Assembly (NCBI GenBank): GCA_902826155.1
Contig: CADEDU010000006.1
Span: 118,600-161,798, forward strand
DNA: 43,199 bases
Direction of reading: 5' to 3'
Source of the DNA: an uncultured beta proteobacterium
GTDB lineage: Bacteria; Pseudomonadota; Gammaproteobacteria; Burkholderiales; SG8-39
Under the pieces are notes generated by a model. That model did no database searches, was not told the DNA's origin, and saw nothing but the letters and a program-made list of their open reading frames with translations. Shown here one piece after another: positions 16,218 to 24,077 of the stretch. Both the position numbers and the translations under genes were made by a program. Each line of letters opens with the position of its first letter. Within the stretch, counting starts at the first letter, position 1.

Positions 16218-16766
16218 ATGCGACCCGACCCGCTGCGAACCACTGTTTTTTCGTCCGATCTCGCGTTGCGACGCGCGCATCGGTGGTTTCTGGCGCTGTT
16301 CGCCGGATGTGTGCTGATCCTGGCTGCGGTGCTCTATCTCCAGCATCAGCTCAATCTCGATCCGTGCCCGTGGTGCGTGGCGCAGCGGATCGTGATGGTG
16401 GTCCTCGCCATCGTTGCGTTAGGCGCGGCGTTGCACCGACCGCGACGAAACGGCGCGCGCACCTACTGGGGCGTGCTGGCGGTGCTTGCGGCGTGCGGCG
16501 TCGCGGCGGCGGGTTATCACATCTATCTGCAAAGCGATTCCGAGCGCGCGATGAAATGCGCCGGATCGATGATCGAGCGCCTGCTCGATCAGTCGCGGCT
16601 GGGCAACCTGGCGCCGTGGCTGTTCCAGTACGACGGCCCGTGCACCCTCAAGCCGTGGTCCTTCCTCGGCCTGTCGATCCCGGAGCTTGCCGCGGTGGCG
16701 TTCGTGCTCATCTTTGCAATTGCCGTCCGCGGCCTGCGATCGCTTAACAAACGCGATTTCCTTTGA
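16218..16766 (+). CDS. dsbB: Disulfide bond formation protein DsbB
   Basis: DsbB is an inner membrane quinone reductase that re-oxidises DsbA. The predicted protein has 182 residues and four transmembrane helices. The first periplasmic loop has the CPWC pair (Cys50, Cys53), and the second loop has Cys114 (AMKCAGS) and Cys142 (DGPCTLKPW). The ending GLSIPELAAVAFVLIF fits the last helix. The ATG at 16218 places the first helix at residues 22-42; an upstream in-frame start at 16122 adds a region with no family similarity and overlaps the prfB leader. It is divergent from prfB, with an AT-rich TGCTATCAT stretch just ahead of the start. Confidence 0.9.
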   Translation: MRPDPLRTTVFSSDLALRRAHRWFLALFAGCVLILAAVLYLQHQLNLDPCPWCVAQRIVMVVLAIVALGAALHRPRRNGARTYWGVLAVLAACGVAAAGYHIYLQSDSERAMKCAGSMIERLLDQSRLGNLAPWLFQYDGPCTLKPWSFLGLSIPELAAVAFVLIFAIAVRGLRSLNKRDFL

Positions 16767-17108
16767 ATTCATTGCGTTGCCCGCCGGATCTTGTTGACCT
16801 GGACGTTCTGGCTGGTCGATTTTGTGAACTATTGCAACACGTTGTTGCGCTATTCACGGCGGTGATGGCGCTCTGCGTGGCGTTCTGCCACTCGGCCACT
16901 ACACTTCTTTGCAACCGTAGCGCAGTGATAACGAAGTCACTGGCAGCAGCAGCGAATCAGCAGCACCGAGGCAGTACCGCAGTAGTACCGAATTGGCAGA
17001 TGTTGGTGGGCGCGGCGAAGGTCAACACGGTCCAAAGCGCAACACCGGCATCACACCTACCAGTCCGCAGACGCAGCAAGCGTTAGGTCGTTCCCCGCGA
17101 CCGTTGGA
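16767..17108 (+). other. Gene-free stretch with no supported CDS, ending in a terminator
   Basis: These 340 bases between dsbB and the terminator hold no reading frame with recognisable protein similarity. The longest open frame on the plus strand has no ribosome-binding site and an implausible composition. Base composition is less GC-rich at the 5' end and GCAGCAG/CAGTACCG-repetitive in the middle (about 16945-17000). A strong terminator follows directly, so the stretch may be a long dsbB 3' untranslated region or a small RNA gene. I could not match it to tmRNA, RNase P RNA or 6S RNA by eye. Confidence 0.4.
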
Positions 17109-17140
17109 CGGGGCCGGAAATCCGGCCCCGTTTTTGTTTT
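17109..17140 (+). terminator. Strong Rho-independent terminator
   Basis: CGGGGCCGG (17109-17117) pairs perfectly with 17122-17130 around an AAAT loop, followed by the T-run TTTTTGTTTT. It works on the plus strand only and ends whatever is transcribed from dsbB or the gene-free stretch, before the convergent dioxygenase gene. Confidence 0.9.
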
Positions 17141-17158
17141 CTGGCCCCGGACTGCTGC

Positions 17159-18049
17159 TCAATATGGTTTATCGCCCGCGACCGTGACCCGATTGCCGCT
17201 GCGCGTGTGCGGCCAGTAGTCCCACATCGCGCGGTGCTGCGCGCAACGGTTGTCCCAGAACGCGATCGAGTTCGCGCGCCAGCGGAACCGGCATTGGAAG
17301 ATCGGGTTCTCCATGTGCTCGTACAGGTAGTTGAGCACGGCCGTGCTCTCGTCGGCCGGCACCCCGATCAGCCGGGTCGTAAAGCCGCGATTGACGTACA
17401 GCGCCTTCTTTCCGGTGACGGGATGGGTCCGCACCACCGGATGTTCCGCGCTCGGATACTGCGGCTTGTCTTCCACGCCGTAATTGGCGTACATGCCGCG
17501 ATAGACGTGGTCGCTCTCGTGCTTCGCAGTCATGCCGGCGAGGTAGGTCTTCATCCGATCGGATAGCGCCTCGTACGCGGCGTACATGCTCGCGAACAGG
17601 GTGTCACCACCATGGGGCGGGCAGGTGCGGATGTACAAGATGCTGCCCATCGGCGGCTCCGGATCGCAGCTCACGTCGGTGTGCCAGCCTTCGCCGTTGG
17701 CGCGCGGCGAATCGCGATCGGCATGAATGATCATCAGCTCGGGCAGGCCGGGCTCGCTCGGTGCGGCGGGGTGCACGTGCAGATCGCCGAACAGGCGTCC
17801 GAACGCCAGGTGCTGCGTCTTGGCGATGTGCTGGTCGCGAAAGAAGATCACGAGATTCTCGGCCAGAGCGCGCTGGATCTCTTCGAGCTGCCTCGGTGAA
17901 AGCGGCTTCGAAAGATCGATGCCCGACACTTCGGCACCGATGATCGGCGTGAGCTTGTCGAGCTGCAGCGTTTCATACGGCGCAGCCACTTCGCTCAGAT
18001 GCCGATAGCGCGGACCGTTGTTGCCCTTGAGCTGTTGACCGGTTTGCAT
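17159..18049 (-). CDS. Alpha-ketoglutarate-dependent dioxygenase, TauD/TfdA family
   Basis: TauD/TfdA enzymes use Fe(II), O2 and 2-oxoglutarate to hydroxylate sulfonates, aryloxyacids or related compounds. The 296-residue protein has the metal-binding HTD motif (His123, Asp125 in GWHTDVSCD), the distal His272 (CAQHRAMWDY) and Arg283 for 2-oxoglutarate (HTRSGNRV). The segment AFWDNRCAQHRAMWDYWPHTRSGNRVTV closes the fold, so it is probably active. The ATG at 18049 has a GGAGC ribosome-binding site; the frame is open far upstream, but that belongs to other coding strands. It begins 65 bases after the Bug receptor gene, same strand, so the two may form a transport-plus-attack unit. The actual substrate is not known. 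Confidence 0.87.
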   Translation of the reverse strand: MQTGQQLKGNNGPRYRHLSEVAAPYETLQLDKLTPIIGAEVSGIDLSKPLSPRQLEEIQRALAENLVIFFRDQHIAKTQHLAFGRLFGDLHVHPAAPSEPGLPELMIIHADRDSPRANGEGWHTDVSCDPEPPMGSILYIRTCPPHGGDTLFASMYAAYEALSDRMKTYLAGMTAKHESDHVYRGMYANYGVEDKPQYPSAEHPVVRTHPVTGKKALYVNRGFTTRLIGVPADESTAVLNYLYEHMENPIFQCRFRWRANSIAFWDNRCAQHRAMWDYWPHTRSGNRVTVAGDKPY

Positions 18050-18114
18050 GGCGAGGCTCCTGTCGAGACTGTCGGTTGAATCGGGTGGCGAACTGTCGAT
18101 CTTGATCGATCGGT

Positions 18115-19122
18115 TCAGTCGAGCTTGAGTTTGGCACCACGGATGATCTTGCCCCAACGTTCGATCTCCGCGTGCGTGAACTTGCCGAATTCCTCGGGCG
18201 TCATCGTGACCGGCCGCCCGCCCAAGCCATCGAAGCGTGCTTGCACCTGCGGGTCGTTGCACGCGGCGATGATGTCGCGATGGATGCGCTGCACGATCTC
18301 GCGCGGCGTGCCCTTGGGCACGTAGAAGCCGTTCCACGTCCAGATCTGAAAATCGGGCAGCCCGGCTTCCACCGAGGTCGGCACCTGCGCGAGATTGGCG
18401 TCACGCTGCTTCGTGGTGATCGCCAGCGCGCGCATCTTGCCGCCGTCGACCTGCAGGCGGCCGTTGGTGATGTCGATCGTCATGAACGTCAGCCGTCCCG
18501 AGTACATGTCGGGAAACGCCTGCGGGTTGCTCTTGTAGCCCACGTGTACCGCGTCGATGCCCGCCAGCTGCCGATACATTTCGCTGGCGATCCGCGCCGG
18601 CAGCGACCCGGAGCCGAAGTTGTGCTTGCCCGGTTCGGATTTGAGCAGCGTGGTCAACTCGGCGAGCGTCTTGATCGGCGAATCGGTTCGCACCAGCACC
18701 ACGAACGGCTGCTGCGTCAGTGAGGTGACCGGCTCGAAATCGTCGATCGGGTGATACGGCAGCTTGGCGTAGAGCGACGGATTGACCGCGTGCGTCATCG
18801 CCGAGGTCAGGAAGATCGTCAGCCCATCGGGTTTGGCACGCGCTGCAGCTTCCGCTGCGGGCAGGCCATTGCCGCCGCCCTTGTTGTCGATCGTGACCGG
18901 CTGACCCCAGGTTTGCGCCAGCTTCTCGGCGATGATGCGACCGGAAATGTCGGTCGCAGCGCCCGCGGGGAACGGGATGATCACATTGACCCGACTCGGT
19001 GGCCAACTCTGCGCCTGCGGGGATCCAGGCATCGCAAGCATCAGCAATGGCAGCAGCGCCGCGATGCGCGTGATGACGCGCCATCCCGTGCGTGGCTGAA
19101 TCTGCTTCACGTGTCGATTCAC
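18115..19122 (-). CDS. Bug-family (TctC-like) periplasmic solute-binding protein, tripartite tricarboxylate transporter type
   Basis: Bug proteins are periplasmic receptors that capture carboxylates and similar small molecules. They are very numerous in Burkholderiales, often without their membrane partners. The 335-residue product has a signal peptide (cleavage likely near QAQ at 35-38), then VNVIIPFPAGAATDISGRIIAEKLAQTWGQPVTIDNKGGGNG, the family's start, and KMRALAITTKQRDANLAQVPTSVEAGLPDFQIWTWNGFYVPKGTP, its core. The start is a GTG at 19122 with a strong GAGGAGC site; an open frame continues upstream through a fossil monooxygenase and is not part of this gene. It precedes the dioxygenase gene; tctA and tctB are absent here. 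Confidence 0.9.
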   Translation of the reverse strand: MNRHVKQIQPRTGWRVITRIAALLPLLMLAMPGSPQAQSWPPSRVNVIIPFPAGAATDISGRIIAEKLAQTWGQPVTIDNKGGGNGLPAAEAAARAKPDGLTIFLTSAMTHAVNPSLYAKLPYHPIDDFEPVTSLTQQPFVVLVRTDSPIKTLAELTTLLKSEPGKHNFGSGSLPARIASEMYRQLAGIDAVHVGYKSNPQAFPDMYSGRLTFMTIDITNGRLQVDGGKMRALAITTKQRDANLAQVPTSVEAGLPDFQIWTWNGFYVPKGTPREIVQRIHRDIIAACNDPQVQARFDGLGGRPVTMTPEEFGKFTHAEIERWGKIIRGAKLKLD

Positions 19123-19204
19123 GCGTGCTCCTCGGTCAGTGCGCTGATCGACGCAAGGATAACGCCGCACGGCGGGCATGACATACCCCAAAGAGGCCTG
19201 CGCA

Positions 19205-19488
19205 CAGGCTAATTCGGCCCGCCATCGCGACGCCGAGCCTTGCCGCACCAAGCTGCGGGCGCCATCGCAGCCCGCGAGATATTTCGCGCGGACGTCACGA
19301 ACCTCGATGCTGCTTGCTTGGTCGCGACGCGTAGATGGACTCGTTGTATGACCCGCGACGGCGCCGTCGGTGACGCGCTCGGCGCGCACGGCGATGGTGA
19401 GCGTCAGCCCGGCCGGACTGCCGCCGACGATCACAACGTCGGTCGTCTCGATCGCGGATGTCGGACCCGATGGAGACGATCGACGCAT
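19205..19488 (-). pseudogene. Remnant of an FAD-binding monooxygenase (PheA/TfdB/PHBH-like)
   Basis: On the minus strand, translation from the ATG at 19488 gives TTDVVIVGGSPAGLTL, the N-terminal FAD-binding motif of class A flavoprotein monooxygenases. Only about 40 residues later it gives VRAKYLAGCDGARSLVRQ, the family's second FAD/NAD motif. In an intact enzyme these lie roughly 140-150 residues apart, and about 350 more residues follow. Here the middle and almost all of the C-terminal part are missing, with no stop at the join, so this is a deletion remnant and not a small functional gene. It fills most of the 561-base gap between the two divergent Bug genes. Otherwise the gap has only leader sequences. 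Confidence 0.65.
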
Positions 19489-19683
19489 GTTATGCCCGCG
19501 CGACGCGAGCTCGCAGGCCGGCCGCGCCACATTCGAAGGTGGCGTGCCCCGCGTCCCCGAGGGGCCACCATCGCGCGACGAGGCAGGTGTGTCAGGAAGC
19601 GAGCGGCATCCCACTAGAATGCGGAGCATGCACGCGGGCCGGTATGCGAAAGCCCATGCGCAATCTTCACCATGAGGATCTCC

Positions 19684-20664
19684 ATGCTTCACCGACGTGG
19701 CATGACCATCCGCGCACTCGCCGCGCTGCTGATGGCAAGCGTTGCATCGATCACCGCGGCACAGAACTTCCCCGCGAAGCCGGTGCGCATCATCGTCACG
19801 ACGCCACCAGGATCGGGCGGTGACATCGTCTCGCGCACGATCGCTCAAGGATTGTCGGAGCGCTACGGGCAACAGGTCGTGGTGGAGAACCGGCCGGGTG
19901 CCGGCGGGCTGATCGGTGCGCAGGTCATCCAACAGGCGGCGCCCGACGGCTACACCATCGGCCTCGCCTCGACCGCGCACGTGGTGTCGCCGATGTTGCA
20001 AGCCAAGCCGCCCTATCGTCCGATCGAGGACTTCACGCCGATCATCAAGGTCGGCGAGATCACCAACATCGTCATTGTCGGGCCGGCGGTCGGCGCTCGT
20101 TCGCTCGCGGAGTTCATCGCGCAGGCCAAAGCCAAGCCGGGCACCTTCAACTTCCTCTCGCTCGGCGATGGCACCGCCGCGCACCTTGCCGCGGTGATCT
20201 TCAATCGCGCCGCGGGCATCGACGTGGTCCACGTTCCGTTCAAGACGGTCGCAGATGCCAATACGGCGATCCTCAATGGCGAGGTGCACTATGGCGTATT
20301 CCTGGTGCCGCCTTCGATCCAGTTGATCCGCACCGGCAAGATCCGCGGTCTGGCGGTGACCAATGACAAGCGGCTGGTCTCGCATCCGGATATCCCCACG
20401 GTTCATGAATTGGGACTGCCCGCGGGGGACTCGAGCGCGATGTTGGGTTACGTCGGCCCGGCAGGCATGTCACGCGATCTGGTGAACAAGTTCCACGCCG
20501 ACATGGTCGCGGTCATGCAGCGACCCGAGGTACGCGAGCGACTACTGGGCCAGTCGGTGATCCTGGCCGAGCAGACCGATCCCGAGCACTACGGGCGGGC
20601 GCTGCGGTCGGAATTCGAGCGCTACGGCAAGTTGATCGAGCAAGCGGGGCTGAAGCGACCATGA
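19684..20664 (+). CDS. Bug-family (TctC-like) periplasmic solute-binding protein (second copy)
   Basis: This 326-residue exported receptor of the same family as the 18.1-19.1 kb gene has an ordinary signal peptide (cleavage near SITAA-QNFP). Family segments are VRIIVTTPPGSGGDIVSRTIAQGLSERYGQQVVVENRPGAGG and KIRGLAVTNDKRLVSHPDIPTVHELGLP. It differs clearly from the first copy, so this is not a recent duplication. Start choice: the ATG at 19684 has a GAGGA site five bases upstream; the ATG at 19672 contains that site and is less likely. The stop overlaps the start of the next gene by four bases, so it is coupled to the hydrolase. Again no tctA/tctB partner is seen. Confidence 0.88.
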   Translation: MLHRRGMTIRALAALLMASVASITAAQNFPAKPVRIIVTTPPGSGGDIVSRTIAQGLSERYGQQVVVENRPGAGGLIGAQVIQQAAPDGYTIGLASTAHVVSPMLQAKPPYRPIEDFTPIIKVGEITNIVIVGPAVGARSLAEFIAQAKAKPGTFNFLSLGDGTAAHLAAVIFNRAAGIDVVHVPFKTVADANTAILNGEVHYGVFLVPPSIQLIRTGKIRGLAVTNDKRLVSHPDIPTVHELGLPAGDSSAMLGYVGPAGMSRDLVNKFHADMVAVMQRPEVRERLLGQSVILAEQTDPEHYGRALRSEFERYGKLIEQAGLKRP

Positions 20665-22334
20665 GCGAACTATCGATGCGCGTCGAGAAGAACGTTGCGG
20701 TGCCGGTGGCCGATGGCACGGTGCTCAGGGCGAACGTCTACCGACCCGATGTGAGCGGGCGATATCCGGTGGTGATGGCACATGGCGTGTACGGCAAGGA
20801 TGTTCATTTCGCCGATGCGTTCAGTGCGCAATGGGCGAAGCTGAACGAGATTTATCCCGGCATCACGAAGGATGGCTCGAGCGGTCGCTATCTGCGGTGG
20901 GAAACCGTCGACCCGGAACGCTGGGTGCCCGACGGTTACGTCGTGATCCAGGTGGATGCGCGCGGTTCGGGCATGTCGCCGGGCTATCTCGATCCGTTCT
21001 CGCCGACCGAGATCCGCGATTACTACGATGCGATCGAATGGGCAGCGCGCCAGCCTTGGTCGAACGGCAAGGTCGGATTGGCCGGCGTCTCGTACTACGC
21101 GATGACGCAGTGGCAGGTCGCGGCGCTGCAACCGCCGTCGCTCGCTGCGATCCTGCCGTGGGAGGGCGCGGCGGATCACTATCGCGACGCCAACTATCAC
21201 GGCGGGATTCTTTCCAGTGCGTTCTTCAGCGCGTGGTGGCCGCGGCAGATTCTGCCCAATCAGCACGGCAACGGCGCGAGTGCGCATCGCGATCGCGAGA
21301 CCGGCGAGCGCACGACCGGGCCTGCCCTCTCCGAATCGCTGCTCGTCGGCAATCGTTCGCTCTATCCCGAAGACGTGCCGCGGCATCCGCTCGATGACGC
21401 TTGGCATCGCGCACGCACGCCCGACGTGTCGCGGATCAACGTGCCGTTGCTCTCGGCGGCGAACTGGGGCGGCCCTGGGTTGCATCTGCGCGGCAACATC
21501 GAGGGCTTTCTCGGTGCCGGCTCGCGCGACAAGTGGTTGTCGCTGCACATCGGTACGCATTATGAGAGTTTCTATCTGCCGCGCTATGTCGCGATGCAGA
21601 AGCGCTTCTTCGCCCGGTACCTGAAGGACGAGCGCAACGGTTGGGAGAACGAGCCGCGCGTACAGATGGCGGTGCGGCGAGTCGATGGAGCGGAACAGCG
21701 GGCGGAGCATGAATTTCCGCTCAACCGCACGCGTTGGACCAAACTCCACCTCGATGCGGCGAGGCTTTCGCTGCGCTCGCAGCCGGGTGATTCCGCTCGA
21801 TTGCGCTACGCGACGATGGGCGAGGGCGTGAACTTCACGACAGCCTCGTTCGAATCGGAAGTCGAGTACACCGGCCCGTTGTTGCTTCGCCTGCAAGCGG
21901 CCTCATCCAGCACCGATCTGGATGTGTTCGTCACGCTGCGGCTCATCGATCCGGCGGGCAAGGAGGTGTTCTTTGTCGGTGCGCACGAGCCGGTGCCCGT
22001 GGCGCGCGGCTGGTTGCGGGCCTCACATCGCAAGATCGATCCGGTGCGCTCGACCCCGCATCGCCCCTATCGTTTGCACGACACGATCGAAAGACTCGTG
22101 CCCGGTCAGGTCTACGCCTTGGACGTGGAGATCTGGCCCACCTCGATCGTCGTGCCGCGCGGTTATCGCCTGATGCTTACCGTCGCCGGGCGTGACTTCG
22201 AAGTGCCAGGCCATCCGGGTCGGCTTCTGCACAACGATCCGAACGATCGCGGCGCGGAGTTCGACGGTGAAGGAACGTTGTTCACCGGCGGGCAGCACGA
22301 GTCGTATCTGCTGGTGCCGTCGATTCCACGGTAG
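20661..22334 (+). CDS. CocE/NonD-family (S15 X-Pro dipeptidyl-peptidase-like) alpha/beta hydrolase
   Basis: This 557-residue serine hydrolase resembles cocaine esterase and glutaryl-7-ACA acylase. Residues 15-150 hold the S15-type start (VADGTVLRANVYRPDVSGRYPVVMAHGVYG) and the nucleophile motif GLAGVSYYAMTQ with Ser144. The C-terminal X-Pro dipeptidyl-peptidase beta-jelly roll (TASFESEVEYTGPLLLRLQAASSSTDLDVFVTLRLIDPAGKE) follows at about 390-557. Family members cleave esters or amides; this one has no signal peptide, so it acts in the cytoplasm. Translational coupling with a Bug receptor suggests that the compound bound outside is an ester or amide hydrolysed inside. That is inference from context. 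The substrate is unknown. Confidence 0.85.
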   Translation: MSELSMRVEKNVAVPVADGTVLRANVYRPDVSGRYPVVMAHGVYGKDVHFADAFSAQWAKLNEIYPGITKDGSSGRYLRWETVDPERWVPDGYVVIQVDARGSGMSPGYLDPFSPTEIRDYYDAIEWAARQPWSNGKVGLAGVSYYAMTQWQVAALQPPSLAAILPWEGAADHYRDANYHGGILSSAFFSAWWPRQILPNQHGNGASAHRDRETGERTTGPALSESLLVGNRSLYPEDVPRHPLDDAWHRARTPDVSRINVPLLSAANWGGPGLHLRGNIEGFLGAGSRDKWLSLHIGTHYESFYLPRYVAMQKRFFARYLKDERNGWENEPRVQMAVRRVDGAEQRAEHEFPLNRTRWTKLHLDAARLSLRSQPGDSARLRYATMGEGVNFTTASFESEVEYTGPLLLRLQAASSSTDLDVFVTLRLIDPAGKEVFFVGAHEPVPVARGWLRASHRKIDPVRSTPHRPYRLHDTIERLVPGQVYALDVEIWPTSIVVPRGYRLMLTVAGRDFEVPGHPGRLLHNDPNDRGAEFDGEGTLFTGGQHESYLLVPSIPR

Positions 22335-22429
22335 CTGACTCGCTGACGGCTAGGCGTTCCGATCACGCGACCGGCGCGATCGAGCGGCAGGCCCAAGGAT
22401 CTGCCGAGCGGCCCGGACGCGTTGTCCGT

Positions 22430-22840
22430 TCAGCCTCTTGCATCGAGCACCAGTTGCGTCTGCGTGACCACCGACAACAGCCTGCCTTCGGTGGTGCGGA
22501 TCGAGGTCTGCCACACCATCGTTGAGCGGCCGCGATGCAGGGCAATGCTCTCGCCGACGACGGTAGAGCCTACTTTCGCGCCGCCGATGAACTTGGTGCT
22601 CGAGTCGGTCGTCGTGGTGCGCTTTCCCTGCGGCAGGTTGATGACCGTTCCGAGCGCGCCCAGCGTGTCGGCAAACGCCATATGCGCGCCGCCGTGCAGG
22701 ATGCCGCCGGCGGTGCACAGATCGGGGCGCACGAGCATGTGCGCAACGACGCGCTCCGGCGCGGCTTCGGTCATCCGGATGCCCATCGTGCCCGGAAAGA
22801 TCGACTCCATCATCTGCTGCAGGGTGGCCAGATCGTGCAT
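22430..22840 (-). CDS. Hotdog-fold thioesterase, PaaI/YdiI-like
   Basis: The 136-residue product has the hotdog pattern with HGGAHMAFADTLGALG (His and acidic residue of the acyl-CoA thioesterase site at about 53-70) and the following GKRTTTTDSSTKFIGGAKVG strand. Such proteins hydrolyse acyl-CoA thioesters, for example of phenylacetate intermediates or misloaded acyl groups; the preferred substrate cannot be read. The ATG at 22840 has a GGAG site eight bases upstream; the long in-frame upstream extension lacks family similarity. It is convergent with the CocE-type gene and divergent from the NHL gene. No paa genes are near. Confidence 0.82.
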   Translation of the reverse strand: MHDLATLQQMMESIFPGTMGIRMTEAAPERVVAHMLVRPDLCTAGGILHGGAHMAFADTLGALGTVINLPQGKRTTTTDSSTKFIGGAKVGSTVVGESIALHRGRSTMVWQTSIRTTEGRLLSVVTQTQLVLDARG

Positions 22841-23060
22841 CGGGTTCTCCGTGGAAAGTAGTCGGTGGCGGGTGATGCGAAGCGCGCGACGGCGGGTTCG
22901 CCCGCGGTGGCTCGCGCGGGGCATCGACGCGTGAAGTGTATCGGCCGGCCGCGTGCGACGGTATGCTCTGCGTGTACGCGCTGCGCAGTGACACGGATCG
23001 ATCGCGGCATCGCGTCGGCATCCAGATACATCGGCTAATTTCGCGAAGGGCTCGACATCG

Positions 23061-24026
23061 ATGGACACGTATCTCGGCCAGGGGCAGTACCGCTATCGCG
23101 TCATTGCCGACTGGGCCAAGCTGCCCGAAGGCTGGTCATTGCAGGACGTCGCCGCGGTGGCGGTGGATGCGAACGATCAGGTGTACGCATTCACGCGCGG
23201 CGAGCATCCGGTATGCGTATTCGATCGCGAGGGCAATCTGCTGCGCACCTGGGGCGAAGGAGTGTTCAAGCGTGCACACGGTCTGGACATCGGCGCCGAC
23301 GGGGCGATCTATTGCACCGACGACGGCGATCACACCGTGCGCAAGTGCGACCCGAACGGCAAGGTGCTCCTCACGCTCGGCGTTCCGGGTCGCCCCAGCA
23401 CGATGATGGGCGGCGAGCCGTTCAATCGCTGTACGCACACTACGCTGTCGCCCACGGGCGAGATCTACGTGTCCGATGGCTACGGCAATGCGCGGGTCCA
23501 CAAGTACTCGCCCGATGGCAAGCTGCTCAAGTCGTGGGGCTCGGTCGGTTCAGGTCTGGGTGAGTTCAATTTGCCGCACAACCTGGTGTGCGACGCGCAG
23601 GGCACGGTGTACGTGGCCGATCGCGAGAACCATCGTGTGCAGTTGTTCGACGGTGACGGTCGGTACCTCTCGCATTGGGCCACGCTGCATCGGCCGTGCG
23701 CGCTGTGCATGAGCCGTCGCGCCAAGGACCCGGTGTTCTACGTCGGTGAACTCGGGCCGGTGATCGACATCAATCGCTACTACGGCAATCTCGGCCCGCG
23801 CGTGAGCATCGTCAACGCCAAGGGCGAAGTGCTGGCGCGGCTCGGTGCGCAGTTGGCCGGCACCACGCCCGACGCGTTCATCGCGCCGCACGGCATCGCG
23901 GTCGATTCGCGCGGCGACATCTACGTGGGCGAGGTGTCGTACACGTATTGGGCACCGAACTTCCCAAGCGAGCCCAAGCCGGCCTGGATCCGCACGCTGC
24001 GCAAACTGGTGCACGCGCCGCAGTAG
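23061..24026 (+). CDS. NHL/six-bladed beta-propeller protein, peptidylglycine amidating lyase-like
   Basis: This 321-residue protein is built from repeated beta-propeller blades. Each has an Asp-X-X-Gly-X-(I/V)-Y-(V/C) core: VDANDQVYAFT, GADGAIYCTD, SPTGEIYVSDGYGNARVHKYSPDGKLLKSWGS, DAQGTVYVADRENHRVQLF and DSRGDIYVGE. The His/Asn pattern (GYGNARVHKYSPDG, ENHRVQ) resembles the alpha-amidating lyase domain of peptidylglycine monooxygenase. In bacteria these proteins often sit in catabolic loci without a proven function. No signal peptide is seen, so it is probably cytoplasmic. A ribosome-binding GAAGG lies about 15 bases before the ATG, which is rather far. It is divergent from the thioesterase gene. 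Confidence 0.8.
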   Translation: MDTYLGQGQYRYRVIADWAKLPEGWSLQDVAAVAVDANDQVYAFTRGEHPVCVFDREGNLLRTWGEGVFKRAHGLDIGADGAIYCTDDGDHTVRKCDPNGKVLLTLGVPGRPSTMMGGEPFNRCTHTTLSPTGEIYVSDGYGNARVHKYSPDGKLLKSWGSVGSGLGEFNLPHNLVCDAQGTVYVADRENHRVQLFDGDGRYLSHWATLHRPCALCMSRRAKDPVFYVGELGPVIDINRYYGNLGPRVSIVNAKGEVLARLGAQLAGTTPDAFIAPHGIAVDSRGDIYVGEVSYTYWAPNFPSEPKPAWIRTLRKLVHAPQ

Positions 24027-24077
24027 CGGCCAGGCGCGACTCACTCCGGCTTGATGCCGCCACAAAAGCCGTCCGCG

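Noticed and set aside
16763..17086. A 107-codon plus-strand frame after dsbB as a gene
   Set aside because: It starts inside the dsbB stop region without a ribosome-binding site, and its residues show no domain, signal or membrane pattern typical of a gene; the region more resembles non-coding DNA.
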